Of a DNA stretch of 64,000 bases, positions 34,486 to 42,978 are shown piece after piece. The notes under the pieces are model-generated. The model was given only the letters and a program-made list of their open reading frames with translations, was not told the DNA's origin and did not search any database. Every line of letters begins with the position of its first letter. Positions within the stretch are counted from its first letter, which is position 1. Source of the stretch: Leptothermofonsia sp049200465 (GTDB lineage Bacteria > Cyanobacteriota > Cyanobacteriia > Leptolyngbyales > Leptolyngbyaceae); NCBI RefSeq assembly GCF_049200465.1, contig NZ_CP120836.1, forward strand, positions 3,162,001 through 3,226,000, read 5' to 3'. Position numbers and translations under genes: made by a program.

Positions 34486-36469
34486 TCATAACAAACTGGT
34501 TTGGGTGGGTTCGTTGGGCTTCACTTCTGATGCTAACCGAGTGATTTCGGGCCAGGAGATGACCAGGCTGTTGTAGGCAATGGCTTCCTGCGTCCAACTC
34601 TTTCTGTCGCACAGGCTATAGAGCCGATAGGCCAGATCGCGGGCCATTTCGCCTCTACTTCCCAGTTTAGCCAGCAGTGCGGCGGCTCCCATTTCACCCT
34701 TTTGATCGAGTTCGTGGATGAGATACTGAGCAATTTCCCAGTCGGTTATTCGATTGTCGCTGCTGGGATCCCAGTCCGGTTTTAGCTCGCTGCGTTTGAG
34801 CAAGCGCACCTTGCCGCCCTTGGCTTCTAGGATGCCCGCTTCGACCATGCCGCTAACGCTGGTGTTTTTGGCTTTGCTGAGGGTTTCGGCATCGCCGTAT
34901 TGCCCTTCGTTGAACTGATATTGCTCGAACCAGGTGAGCGCCCAACGGGTATCGCTGTCAAATTCGCCTTCTTGTTCGGTGAGGAATTCGTCGAGGATTT
35001 GATTAATCAGTTGCAGGGCGGTACGCACCCGCATGGGGGAGCCATCGTTTTCTAACACTGCTGCATATTTGGAATAAACCGCCATGCCGGGGCCGATGCT
35101 GGCTTGAGCAAGATCCACAGGAGCGATGTTGCCTTGTTGGAGGGTTTTGAGGGCGGGGGGAAGGTCGCGTTTGAGTTCGGTGAGGAATTGGCGACGGGTG
35201 ATTTTGGGCGCGTCGGCGGGGCGGGGGCGGCAGACGAGGACGATGGAGGAAGCGAGGGCGTTGGTTCCTGATGCCACCATGCGGTTACTCAGTTCGCTAC
35301 GCATTGGCCAAGTGCCATGAATGCTGAAATTAGATTGAATCAATCCTTCCAGAATGGTTTCCCAACCCGTGGAGGCTACAGACTCATCATCTTGACCTTT
35401 TTGATCGGTTTCTTCTTGTTTGAAGGCGTAGTAAACCGTTAGCGGATAGTCTGAGTGAACAACTTTATTGAGACGCTCAAAAGTTTTGCTCAGTCCTTCT
35501 TCAAAAAATTCTTTGGCTTTTTGTTTGCTGCCGCCAAATCGGTAGGGTGTAGCAACCAATTCTTGGGCTTTGGGGACTAAGAGGGTGCTGCAAATGTTGG
35601 GATAAACAGAACCCAGGGAACGCCGCAGCCAAACATAGAAAAAATCTGACAAATCTGCATACCCGATATTGTCGAAATAGGGCGGGTCGGTGGAGATGAG
35701 TTTTGGGGTGGTGTCGTTGGGGTGAGGGGCGATCGCGTCGTGTTGGTGGACTTTCGATTGAGAATTGGGAAAAGCAACCTCAAGAACTTTCACAATCCAC
35801 TCAATAGCGCCGTTAAAGTTTCCTGTAGAGTCACTCATTGGATTGGCTTCTGCAAAATCCCACGTCATTGGAACTGCTTGTCTAGCAAAAGTATTTCGAA
35901 CTTTTACATATCCTGTATCCCAACTGCAAATAGTTGAGCACCTATCTGCTAATCGATCCACTCCAAATCCCAAGTATGTTGCGATCGCCTCTCCATAAGC
36001 CCTAGCCCCCGTCCCGCCATCCCTCAACGGCACATCATCATCCGGTAGCCCCGCCGCAATGGCATCCTGAGTCGCCTTTTCCCGTGCTTCGCCCACCAAA
36101 TCGCTGAAGGTGGTGAGGGCAACCAGTTGACGCGGCGTGAAGAGATCGGCAAAAGTTGCCATCCCATACAGTGGGACACTAACACGGCATTTCCTTGGAG
36201 TTCTCCCGATGGTTTCCAAGTGGGTTTTGCTGAATCAGCAATTTCAACGTGTTCTTGTTGAGGCGATAGATAAACCCGTCCATTTTCTCCTTCAGCCACG
36301 ATCGCCATCAACTGCGCCCCCATGCGTCCGGCTCTGCCCTCACTCCGCACATACTCCAACGGCACGGGCGTTTCGCAGGCAATACACCGCGCCCCCTTTC
36401 GTTCTACGGTTCCCGCCGGTGCTTTGCCCTCTCCCGACTTCACCACAAACCGGATTTGAGGCGAATTAG

Positions 36470-36533
36470 AACCACTAAGACACGGAGAACACAAAGGATC
36501 GTCTGGCTTCGTGTCCTTTGTGCCTTCGTGGTT
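36470..36533. repeat. Palindromic island repeat inserted in frame in the methylase
   Basis: A 64-bp inverted repeat: AACCACGAAGGCACAAAGGA on the coding strand pairs with a diverged TCTCCGTGTCTTAGTGGTT arm. It encodes INHEGTKDTKPDDPLCSPCL within an otherwise conserved region (WVEPEV...QIRFVVKSGEG). Confidence 0.8.
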
Positions 36534-36669
36534 AATCACCTCCGGCTCTACCCAAGCCTGCTTCCCCTTCTTCGTCGAAAGCTGAAAACTCCGCACCAAC
36601 GGCATCTGGCATCCACAAGCCGGGTTTGGGCATTTCACCGTCCGCGCCCACAGCCAAGCAATTACCGTT

Positions 36670-36699
36670 GCCTCCGTGCCCTCCGTGCCTTCGTGGTTA
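36670..36699. repeat. Island repeat half-copy in the methylase
   Basis: AACCACGAAGGCACGGAGGG on the coding strand, translated as NHEGTEGTE between PKVKI and ATVIAWLWARTVKC. Confidence 0.75.
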
Positions 36700-37446
36700 A
36701 TCTTCACCTTTGGATACAAATGCCCAATCCGCTCAAATGCGCGATCGCGCATCCAAGCCCCATAAAACCGCACATCCGCCGCCAACCCCTGCGCCCCCCG
36801 CCAGGATGAAATATTTTTCTTGGCGCGATCGTCAGGATTTACCGGAGCCTGATCCTTAAACTTCGGCGGAATCTCAATCAACGCCTTATTAATCAACACT
36901 GCCACCGGATTCAAATCGCTGGCGTGAGCCTCCAACCCCAACCGCTGCGCTTCCAACGGAATCGAACCCCCGCCGGCAAACGGGTCATAGACCGGTGGCG
37001 CATACTTAGCAATATATTCCCGCACAGCATCTGGTTCTGTCGGAGGTTCTTCTCCTCGATTCCAAGCCAAGCATCGCGCAATTTCTCGTTGTGCTGCCTC
37101 CAGTACCTTGGATTTTGGGTCATTCACATCATCCCAAGACACCAGACCGCGCACGACCTGCTTGGTTTTGCCCTTTGTATCCGTTTCCAGGGTAATTCGA
37201 CCCAAGATGTCAAACAGCCGCTGTCGTTCCCGCGTTTGGTCTTCCTCCGTCGGGAATCTGTCTGGCCAACTGGAGGGATCATCCACCAACGAAGCCCACA
37301 ACACCGCTCGACATGCCGCTAACGGTCGGCGCGCCCACCACAAATGCAGCGTGGAGGGATGACCGTGGCGGATGGATTTTTCCCGCGCTGACTCTATATT
37401 GATAGCTTCTAGGGGCAGGGCGACTTCGATGAGCTTTTTTTCATGG

Positions 37447-37475
37447 GAACCACAAAGGCACAAAGGACACGAAGG
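37447..37475. repeat. Island repeat between methylase and GxxExxY gene
   Basis: GAACCACAAAGGCACAAAGG followed by ACACGAAGG. It flanks the 3' end of the GxxExxY gene and supplies the leader of the methylase. Confidence 0.75.
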
Positions 37476-37859
37476 TTAATGGTTGACGAGGCGTTTGATA
37501 CCGTTTTTGAGGATGGGGACATTGAAGTTTATCAGGAGTCCCAGCCAGAGTTTTTTGAGTTTAAGGTAGGTGAGGAGTTGGGCGGTGTGGATGGGTTGTA
37601 GGATTTCAACTGTTTTGAGTTCCACAATTACCAGATCTTCCACCAACAGATCTAAACGATAGCCGCAATCTAGGTGGATGCCCTTGTAAATTACGGGCTG
37701 GGGCACCTGGCTCTCAACTCGCAACCCTTGTTGGGATAGCTCGTACTTCAGACAAGCTTCATAGGCAGACTCCAATAAACCAGGACCCAACTCCCGATGC
37801 ACCTGAATGGCTGCCCCAATAATCAGATTCGATAACCGATTGGCCTCCTCTCGACTCAT
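37476..37859 (-). CDS. GxxExxY protein (PDDEXK_3 nuclease-like)
   Basis: A 127-residue member of the GxxExxY family, a PD-(D/E)XK-like fold. Start chosen at ATG 37859 (MSREEANRLSNLIIGAAIQV); the upstream codons come from the island repeat. Signature: VHRELGPGLLESAYEACLKY (the G..E..Y block), then IHLDCGYRLDLLVEDLVIVE, LKTVEILQPIHTAQLLTYLK, LKKLWLGLLINFNVPILKNG. Catalytic-type residues D, E and K (RLDLLVED, VIVELK) are kept. Island repeats lie immediately on both sides (37,447 and 37,860-37,945), so it looks like a cassette that entered between the helicase and methylase genes. Function is unknown. Confidence 0.88.
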   Translation of the reverse strand: MSREEANRLSNLIIGAAIQVHRELGPGLLESAYEACLKYELSQQGLRVESQVPQPVIYKGIHLDCGYRLDLLVEDLVIVELKTVEILQPIHTAQLLTYLKLKKLWLGLLINFNVPILKNGIKRLVNH

Positions 37860-37945
37860 CCTTCGTGTCTTTGTGGTTTGAATAAAGTGAACCACGAAGA
37901 CACAAAGTTCACAAAGCTCTTAGTGTCCTTCGTGCCTTTGTGGTT
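37860..37945. repeat. Island repeat, multi-arm copy
   Basis: Alternating arms in both orientations (CTTCGTGTCTTTGTGGTTTG, GAACCACGAAGACACAAAG, GTCCTTCGTGCCTTTGTGG) capable of forming a hairpin, between the helicase 3' end and the GxxExxY start. Its left part overlaps the DUF3883 stop region. Confidence 0.75.
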
Positions 37946-38780
37946 CATCCCCTCGCTCCCATAACTCCCGCCACGCATAATTCACGCTACTCGCCCCAAA
38001 ATCTGGCTCCCGTTGAAATGGTTCCTCAACATAGCGGATGTTACAGTTTCCCCTCGACACTCGATAATCCCCACCAGACTCGCGCACCGCAAACGCATCC
38101 CCCTCTGGGAAATCCCGATCCGCAGGAACCTGCACCAAGGCCAAGATAAAATTATTCGGCTTATTCAGTGCCGTTAGAATTTCGTTTTTCGTAACTGTAA
38201 CCGTTTCGGCCCCCTCTACCCTGCCTTTCACCTCAATAAATCGCAATTGCCCAGTCTCCGGTATCACCGATTCAATGTCATAACCACACTTCTGCGCGCT
38301 GACATCCCGTGGTTCATACCCCAACGCCCGTTCTGCGGCCATGACTGCTTCCATTGCGGCTCGCTCAATGCGCTTGGTTTCTCTGGCGAAGGTACTGGTC
38401 GCCGCTTCTCGTTTTCCCTGTAGCCGTTGCAAGAGACCGATCGGCACGACTAAAGCACCGCCAACCACAACAGGGGGGCAGAGGCGAAAGTTGGCGTTCC
38501 TGCTCCAACTCAGATAGGCGTTTTTGCAACCGTGCGGCTAACTCATCTGCCCGTTGCTGGGCTTTGGCAGAATTGAGCTTGGCATTCGGCTTACCGACTT
38601 GCTCCTGCAAGCGCAGATCCGCTGCCCGACGATCCCAATAGTTAATTTCCTTCGTCAGGCGATCCTTCACCGCCCGCCGGGTCTTCTCAATCAACGCTTC
38701 CTTCTGTTCCCGGACTTCTTGGAGGTGTTGAGAGACGAGATGGGTGATGGCGTAGGTGGTGGCTTGATCTTCTAGATTTG

Positions 38781-38810
38781 AACCACGAAGGCACAAAGAA
38801 CACAAAGGAT
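38781..38810. repeat. Island repeat inserted in the helicase C-terminal part (1)
   Basis: AACCACGAAGGCACAAAGAA plus CACAAAGGAT, read in the opposite orientation to the 38,896 copy; translated as DPLCSLCLRGSN. Confidence 0.75.
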
Positions 38811-38895
38811 CAGCGAGGAGAGCCTGTTCGTCTGGGGTGAGCGATCGGTAGTCCAGGTAAGACGCATACCCCGCATTTCTCACAGCGACTTCTTC

Positions 38896-38924
38896 TTCTT
38901 TGTGTCCTTCGTGCCTTTGTGGTT
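38896..38924. repeat. Island repeat inserted in the helicase C-terminal part (2)
   Basis: TCTTTGTGTCCTTCGTGCCT then TTGTGGTT; translated as EPQRHEGHKE within LQYVEI...VAVRNAGY-type conserved sequence. Confidence 0.75.
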
Positions 38925-39069
38925 CCAAAATCTCCACATACTGCATCCGACGCGAGACGACCCGTCGCCGACCCTCCCGCTCGGTTCGCGCATCCTGAAT
39001 GGAATGTTCCAAATACACCAAAGCACGGACTTCTTCTCCCAGATCGTTTTCGTCTACCAGAATGGCACC

Positions 39070-41541
39070 CTACCGGAGCAGCGCCCGATGCCGCTCCAAG
39101 ATCAAATCTAGGGTGGCATCGAGGAGGGGATGGCCAGGGCAGACAAAATCAGCCGGGGGTTTTCCAGGAACGCTGATGAGTTCCTTCTCAAAACAGATCC
39201 GCTCATACCGTTTTAAGATGGCCTCACCCACTCCAATCCCCCGATCGCGATTGCGGATCGCCGCCGGAACATGGGTAATCTCGTACCGCTTGGGTTCCCG
39301 CTGCCGAATCGTACCGCCCAATCGCTGGAATGCTTCCAAGAAAAAGGAGGCAATGAAATGGGGCTGGAGTTTTCGGGCTTCCGCTCGCTCCATCTCCTGG
39401 CAAACCTGCTGCACCTTGGTCGCGTCCATGGAGTCTCGTGCCAAGGCACGTTCCTCTAGCAACTCTCGAAACCGACTTTGGTCGAGGCGATCGGCAACCA
39501 CCTGGTCAAGCTTCGCTTTAACTTCTGGGCGATCGCCGTAGCGGATCGCTTCAATCAGCAATTCTCGCAGTTCCTTACCGGCGATCGCTTTGCCCAACAC
39601 ATCAAAGACCTTGCCACCGAGCGCCTTTTGCTCGATCTCCAGCTTTTTGAGCAGCGAGAGATACACATCCCCCTCGCGGGTTTCCTCTGCCACTAGGTTC
39701 CAAAGATGGCAGACTTCCGTTTGTCCAATCCGGTGAATTCGCCCAAATCGCTGCTCCAGTCGATTCGGGTTCCACGGCAGATCGTAGTTCACCATTAAAT
39801 GTGCCCGTTGCAGGTTAATCCCTTCCCCCGCCGCATCCGTGGCGATCAAAACTTGCACCATGACATCTTGCTTAAAGGCTTCCTCTGCCTTCTTGCGCTC
39901 TTCTCGTCCCATGCCACCGTGGATTGTGACCACTGCCTCAGGTCGCCCGATGAGGGTCGTAATTTGACTGACCAGATAGTTCAGGGTATCCCGATGTTCG
40001 GTAAAGATCACCAGTTTGCGCCGATGCCCCCCGGCATCAAACATCTCAGCGCTATTCTGTAACAGCTTAGATAGCTCGTCCCACTTGCGATCCTTGCCAC
40101 TGCGTCGCACCCGCAAGGCTAAATCTTCCAGTTTACTGAGCTGATCGATCTCGGCTTTGAGTTCGGCGATCGTGCGAGCTGCCGTGGCCTGGTCAACTAC
40201 CTCTTCTTCTTGACGCTCGCGCTCATCACTAGAGGAATCCTCAAAATCATCGTCCCAATCATCGGGGTCAATGGTGGGGCCAAAGTCGATCTCCGCTGAT
40301 GGCCCTCGTTTCAAGAGTTCTTCCTCTCGAAGCCGCTTCTGTAGCCGTTCCCGCCGTCGTTGCAGGGATTGATAGATGGCTTCGGGAGAAGAGGCAAGGC
40401 GACGTTGCAAAATGGTCAAGGCAAAGCCAACGGTTCCTTGGCGGCGGCCATCATTGGCTAAGGCTTCGGCTCGGTTAAATTCTTCTCTGACGTAATCGGT
40501 AACTTGCTTGTAAAGAATGGCCTCCAGATCGGACAGGACATACTTGACCGTGTGTGCCCGACGTTCAGGAAAGAGCGGTTTGCCATCAAACTTGAGCAGA
40601 TCTTCCTTGACCAGTCGCCGCATTAAATCCGACACATCACAGGTATGTACCCCGTCTCGGAAGCGCCCTTCAAAGCGATCGCCATCCAGTAGCGCCAGGA
40701 AAAGCTGGAAGTCTTCTTCTTTCCCGTTGTGGGGCGTTGCCGTCATCAACAGAAAATGGCGGGTCAGTGTTGACAGCAGCTTACCGAGCTTATAACGCTT
40801 GGTTTCCTTGATTTCACCGCCAAAAAATGAGGCAGACATTTTGTGAGCCTCATCCACCACCACCAGATCCCAATCGGTTTGCCCAAGCTTGGCTTGCAGG
40901 TCTTCACTGCGACTGAGCTTGTCCAGTCGAACGATGACCAGCGGCATTTCCGCAAAGGCGTTCCCAGTGCGAGCCGCTTCGATCCGGTCATTGGTCAGAA
41001 TCTCAAAGGGCAGATGAAACTTTTGAAACAGCTCATCCTGCCACTGTACGGCCAGACTGCCCGGACAAACGATCAAGCACCGTTGTAAGTCTCCCCGAAT
41101 CAGCAACTCCCGGATAAACAGTCCGGCCATGATGGTTTTTCCGGCTCCCGGATCGTCAGCCAAGAGGAACCGCAGCGGTTGACGGGTCAGCATCTCGCCA
41201 TACACCGCCGTGATCTGGTGGGGCAGGGGTTCCACCAACGAGGTATGAACCGCTAGCAGCGGATCAAATAAGTGAGCCAGCCGAATGCGATGGGCTTCGG
41301 AAACTAACCGCAGCAACGCACCATCCCCATCAAAGCTCCACGGTCGTCCTGCGGTAACAATTTCTAAGGTTGGCTCGCGATCGCGAAACAGGATCTCAGT
41401 GTGAGGTTGACCGTTCGCGTCTTTATAGGTCAACTCAACAACGTCACTCCCATGCCACTTTGCATCAATGACGGTAACGTTCTGAGTCGGCAGGATGCCT
41501 TTGACGGTAGTACCACGGGTGAGATCTTCGAGGTTCGCCAT
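39070..41541 (-). CDS. SNF2/superfamily II helicase, DrmD-like (ends at a TAG)
   Basis: An 823-residue SF2 helicase. Motifs: Q-like region HQITAVYGEMLTRQPLRFLL, Walker A DDPGAGKTIMAGLFIREL, motif II LVVVDEAHKMSASF, motif III LLMTATPHNGKEEDF, then the C-terminal helicase lobe KLVIFTEHRDTLNYLVSQIT, VLIATDAAGEGINLQRAHLM, NRLEQRFGRIHRIGQ (motif VI). This arrangement matches SNF2-like helicases of defence systems such as DISARM DrmD. The reading frame ends with ALLR then TAG at 39,070-39,072, but the same frame continues with typical DrmD-like sequence for about 380 residues (see the adjoining remnant). So the original protein was about 1200 residues. It is the first gene of the leftward island and probably its promoter-proximal one. 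Confidence 0.85.
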   Translation of the reverse strand: MANLEDLTRGTTVKGILPTQNVTVIDAKWHGSDVVELTYKDANGQPHTEILFRDREPTLEIVTAGRPWSFDGDGALLRLVSEAHRIRLAHLFDPLLAVHTSLVEPLPHQITAVYGEMLTRQPLRFLLADDPGAGKTIMAGLFIRELLIRGDLQRCLIVCPGSLAVQWQDELFQKFHLPFEILTNDRIEAARTGNAFAEMPLVIVRLDKLSRSEDLQAKLGQTDWDLVVVDEAHKMSASFFGGEIKETKRYKLGKLLSTLTRHFLLMTATPHNGKEEDFQLFLALLDGDRFEGRFRDGVHTCDVSDLMRRLVKEDLLKFDGKPLFPERRAHTVKYVLSDLEAILYKQVTDYVREEFNRAEALANDGRRQGTVGFALTILQRRLASSPEAIYQSLQRRRERLQKRLREEELLKRGPSAEIDFGPTIDPDDWDDDFEDSSSDERERQEEEVVDQATAARTIAELKAEIDQLSKLEDLALRVRRSGKDRKWDELSKLLQNSAEMFDAGGHRRKLVIFTEHRDTLNYLVSQITTLIGRPEAVVTIHGGMGREERKKAEEAFKQDVMVQVLIATDAAGEGINLQRAHLMVNYDLPWNPNRLEQRFGRIHRIGQTEVCHLWNLVAEETREGDVYLSLLKKLEIEQKALGGKVFDVLGKAIAGKELRELLIEAIRYGDRPEVKAKLDQVVADRLDQSRFRELLEERALARDSMDATKVQQVCQEMERAEARKLQPHFIASFFLEAFQRLGGTIRQREPKRYEITHVPAAIRNRDRGIGVGEAILKRYERICFEKELISVPGKPPADFVCPGHPLLDATLDLILERHRALLR

Positions 41542-42091
41542 AGACTAAGAGTTTTCGGGAATAGGGTCGCCGTGAAAAGTACGCTGCTCACCATTTCTCA
41601 CAGCATTTCTCACAGCATAGATATATTCTGTCCTTTTATAGTTCAATATCCTGACAGCGGGAGGAACACGCCTAACTAACTCACAGCGTCGGTAGGGATA
41701 ACGGTTGCGGTCAGCGGTTGCTAGTAATCTCTAAGGATCCTTACAAATTTAAATTGCACTCCCAAAACTTAGAAAGCCTTGTAGGCAGGCAACATGTTTT
41801 AGAAGTTACTCAAGTTATTTTTGTCAGAATCCTAACTCAGCACCAGCGGCTTTCTTCAATCCGCTGCACCGCAATTGTTAGATTGCCGATTATGGTTACA
41901 GGGAATTGGAAATTGAACATAGACACTTTGCAACGGCATCAACGCAAAGATTCCATGCCAGTCTTGGTATTTCGGGAACTGCTGCCACTCCCATCAACTG
42001 AAAAGCAGGTTCCAGCTCAGGGTTGCCAATGTGTGCTGAACCTATTCGGAGTTCGTTTAAGCCAACTAAGGGAGCTGTTACTGTGCGAGGC
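41542..42091. other. Gene-free stretch between the island and the IS1 element
   Basis: No recognisable gene. It contains a 12-bp perfect tandem duplication (CATTTCTCACAG at 41,592-41,615). On the minus strand a frame of about 60 codons is open near 41,925-42,090, but it lacks a start and resembles nothing I know. Confidence 0.4.
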
Positions 42092-42120
42092 TAATGTTCT
42101 AGACATGGGGATCGATGAAG

Positions 42121-42579
42121 TCAAACAGCCCGCCCAAACTCGTAGCGATTGATGAACAATCCAATCACGATGTCATGCAGCCATTCGGACTTGGAGAAGC
42201 AGATGGTTTTGCGAGCTAATCGCTTAATTCGCGTTCGTAACGTTAAGTGTTTGCGCTCGATTTTTTGGGTATTCCACTTGCCAACGACGTACTGGTCTTC
42301 ATCCACCAAACGGGCATACGCTCCCCATCCATCGGTGTAAAACGTTTGAACGCCAAACGGCTCTAACAATGCTTTTAACTCAACGAGCGCCTGGTCTGTA
42401 TGATCGGCCAGCACATAGGCCAACACGTACCCGGTTTGATGATCAATTGCGTGCCGTAACCAACGCTCCTGCTGCTTCGAGTGAACAAAACTCCCCATCT
42501 CGTCAGCTTCCGCTTCCTTAATGTGTTTGACGACTATCGCAGAGGTCGGCTTAAGTTGTTCTAACAAGGGTCGGTTCAC
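42121..42579 (-). CDS. insB: IS1 family transposase, InsB part
   Basis: DDE transposase domain of the IS1 element. Catalytic residues lie in IKEAEADEMGSFVHSKQQER (D-E block), VQTFYTDGWGAYARLVDEDQ (Asp), and NTQKIERKHLTLRTRIKRLA (Glu region). The frame is open from GTG 42,579, but in IS1 elements InsB is made as an InsAB' fusion by -1 ribosomal frameshifting. Here an eight-A slippery run (42,598-42,605 on the plus strand as T) sits just before the InsA stop, and a -1 shift gives ELKKKDRHLEHVNRPLLEQL, a continuous product. Full length and without internal stops. Confidence 0.88.
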   Translation of the reverse strand: MNRPLLEQLKPTSAIVVKHIKEAEADEMGSFVHSKQQERWLRHAIDHQTGYVLAYVLADHTDQALVELKALLEPFGVQTFYTDGWGAYARLVDEDQYVVGKWNTQKIERKHLTLRTRIKRLARKTICFSKSEWLHDIVIGLFINRYEFGRAV

Positions 42580-42583
42580 GTGT

Positions 42584-42847
42584 TCAAGATGACGATCTTT
42601 TTTTTAATTCTTCAAGGACGGTGGTTGGGCTAATCTTGAGTACCCGCGCAGTATCGCGAATCCCGATGCCGTTGAGCGCCATCTCACAAATCTGTTGTTT
42701 CACAGTAGGCAAGTAGCCTCGGTAAGAATACTCCCGAACAAAGCTATGACGAGTGCATTCAGGATTATGGCATTTATACCGTTGCTTACCCTCGGCAGTT
42801 TTACCATGCTTGACGATATTCGTGCTCTCACAGGTGGGGCAATGCAC
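42584..42847 (-). CDS. insA: IS1 family InsA protein
   Basis: An 87-residue zinc-ribbon and helix-turn-helix protein. Zinc motif: MHCPTCESTNIVKHGKTAEG with CxxC, then KCHNPECTRHSF. HTH: IRDTARVLKISPTTVLEELK. It regulates or, by frameshift fusion with InsB, forms the IS1 transposase. It ends with the slippery A run and KKRSSS. Confidence 0.88.
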   Translation of the reverse strand: MHCPTCESTNIVKHGKTAEGKQRYKCHNPECTRHSFVREYSYRGYLPTVKQQICEMALNGIGIRDTARVLKISPTTVLEELKKRSSS

Positions 42848-42978
42848 AGGTTCAAGTACCGTCGTAGTTGTTTGGGAGAATTTAACGGGTTCGAGTGCTC
42901 CGATTTTCCCTGACTCCTATCCCCATGTCAGAACATTACCTGGATATCCTCTCTATTCATCTACCCAGCGATTCCCGG

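Larger units (their letters stand above)
34486..37444 (-). pseudogene. COG1743/DUF1156 adenine-specific DNA methylase, frameshifted
   Basis: Predicted N6-adenine DNA methyltransferase with a zinc ribbon, about 985 residues if intact. The N-terminal DUF1156 block reads LIEVALPLEAINIESAREKS, HPSTLHLWWARRPLAACRAV. Motif I is VYDPFAGGGSIPLEAQRLG; zinc Cys pairs are CPNPACGC and CIACETP; motif IV is LISTDPPYFDNIGYADLSDF; the tail is LTWFEQYQFNEGQYGDAETL. Two frame breaks: the natural start MKKKLIEV needs eight A residues after ATG 37,444 but only seven are present (37,435-37,441), and near 36,197 one base is missing so the frame changes between PSGEL and RKCRVSVPLYGMATFADLF. Two island repeats are inserted in frame inside it (36,470-36,533 and 36,670-36,699). 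Host methylation and self-protection are the inferred role. Confidence 0.85.
37920..39069 (-). pseudogene. Detached C-terminal part of the helicase, ending in DUF3883
   Basis: Continuation of the helicase after its TAG. In frame after the stop: GAILVDENDLGEEVRALVYL, EHSIQDARTEREGRRRVVSR, a long helical part (VSQHLQEVREQKEALIEKTR, KEINYWDRRAADLRLQEQVG). A frame break lies at the run of six G (38,473-38,478): removing one restores ERQLSPLPPVVVGGALVVPI. Then the DUF3883 domain: MEAVMAAERALGYEPRDVSA, CGYDIESVIPETGQLRFIEV and KGRVEGAETVTVTKNEILTA, a predicted nuclease-like fold with the EVKG motif. Two island repeats are inserted (38,781-38,810 and 38,896-38,924), encoding DPLCSLCLRGSN and EPQRHEGHKE. 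As a separate product it would have no start codon of its own. Confidence 0.78.
42092..42939 (-). mobile_element. IS1-family insertion sequence
   Basis: About 848 bp bounded by imperfect inverted repeats: left TAATGTTCTAGACATGGGGA and right (reverse complement) TAATGTTCTGACATGGGGAT. It encodes a complete InsA/InsB pair on the minus strand. No matching target-site duplication was seen (left flank TGCGAGGC, right flank CCTGGATA), so the flanks may have changed since insertion or I have mis-set the ends by a few bases. Confidence 0.75.

Noticed and set aside
29366..41541. Calling the island a complete DISARM or BREX system
   Set aside because: Only a DrmD-like helicase is shared with DISARM. 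No DUF1998 (DrmB), PLD (DrmC), DrmA, PglZ, PglX or BrxC was found, so neither name is justified.
41925..42090. Open minus-strand stretch left of the IS1 element
   Set aside because: No start codon, no recognisable motif; probably chance.
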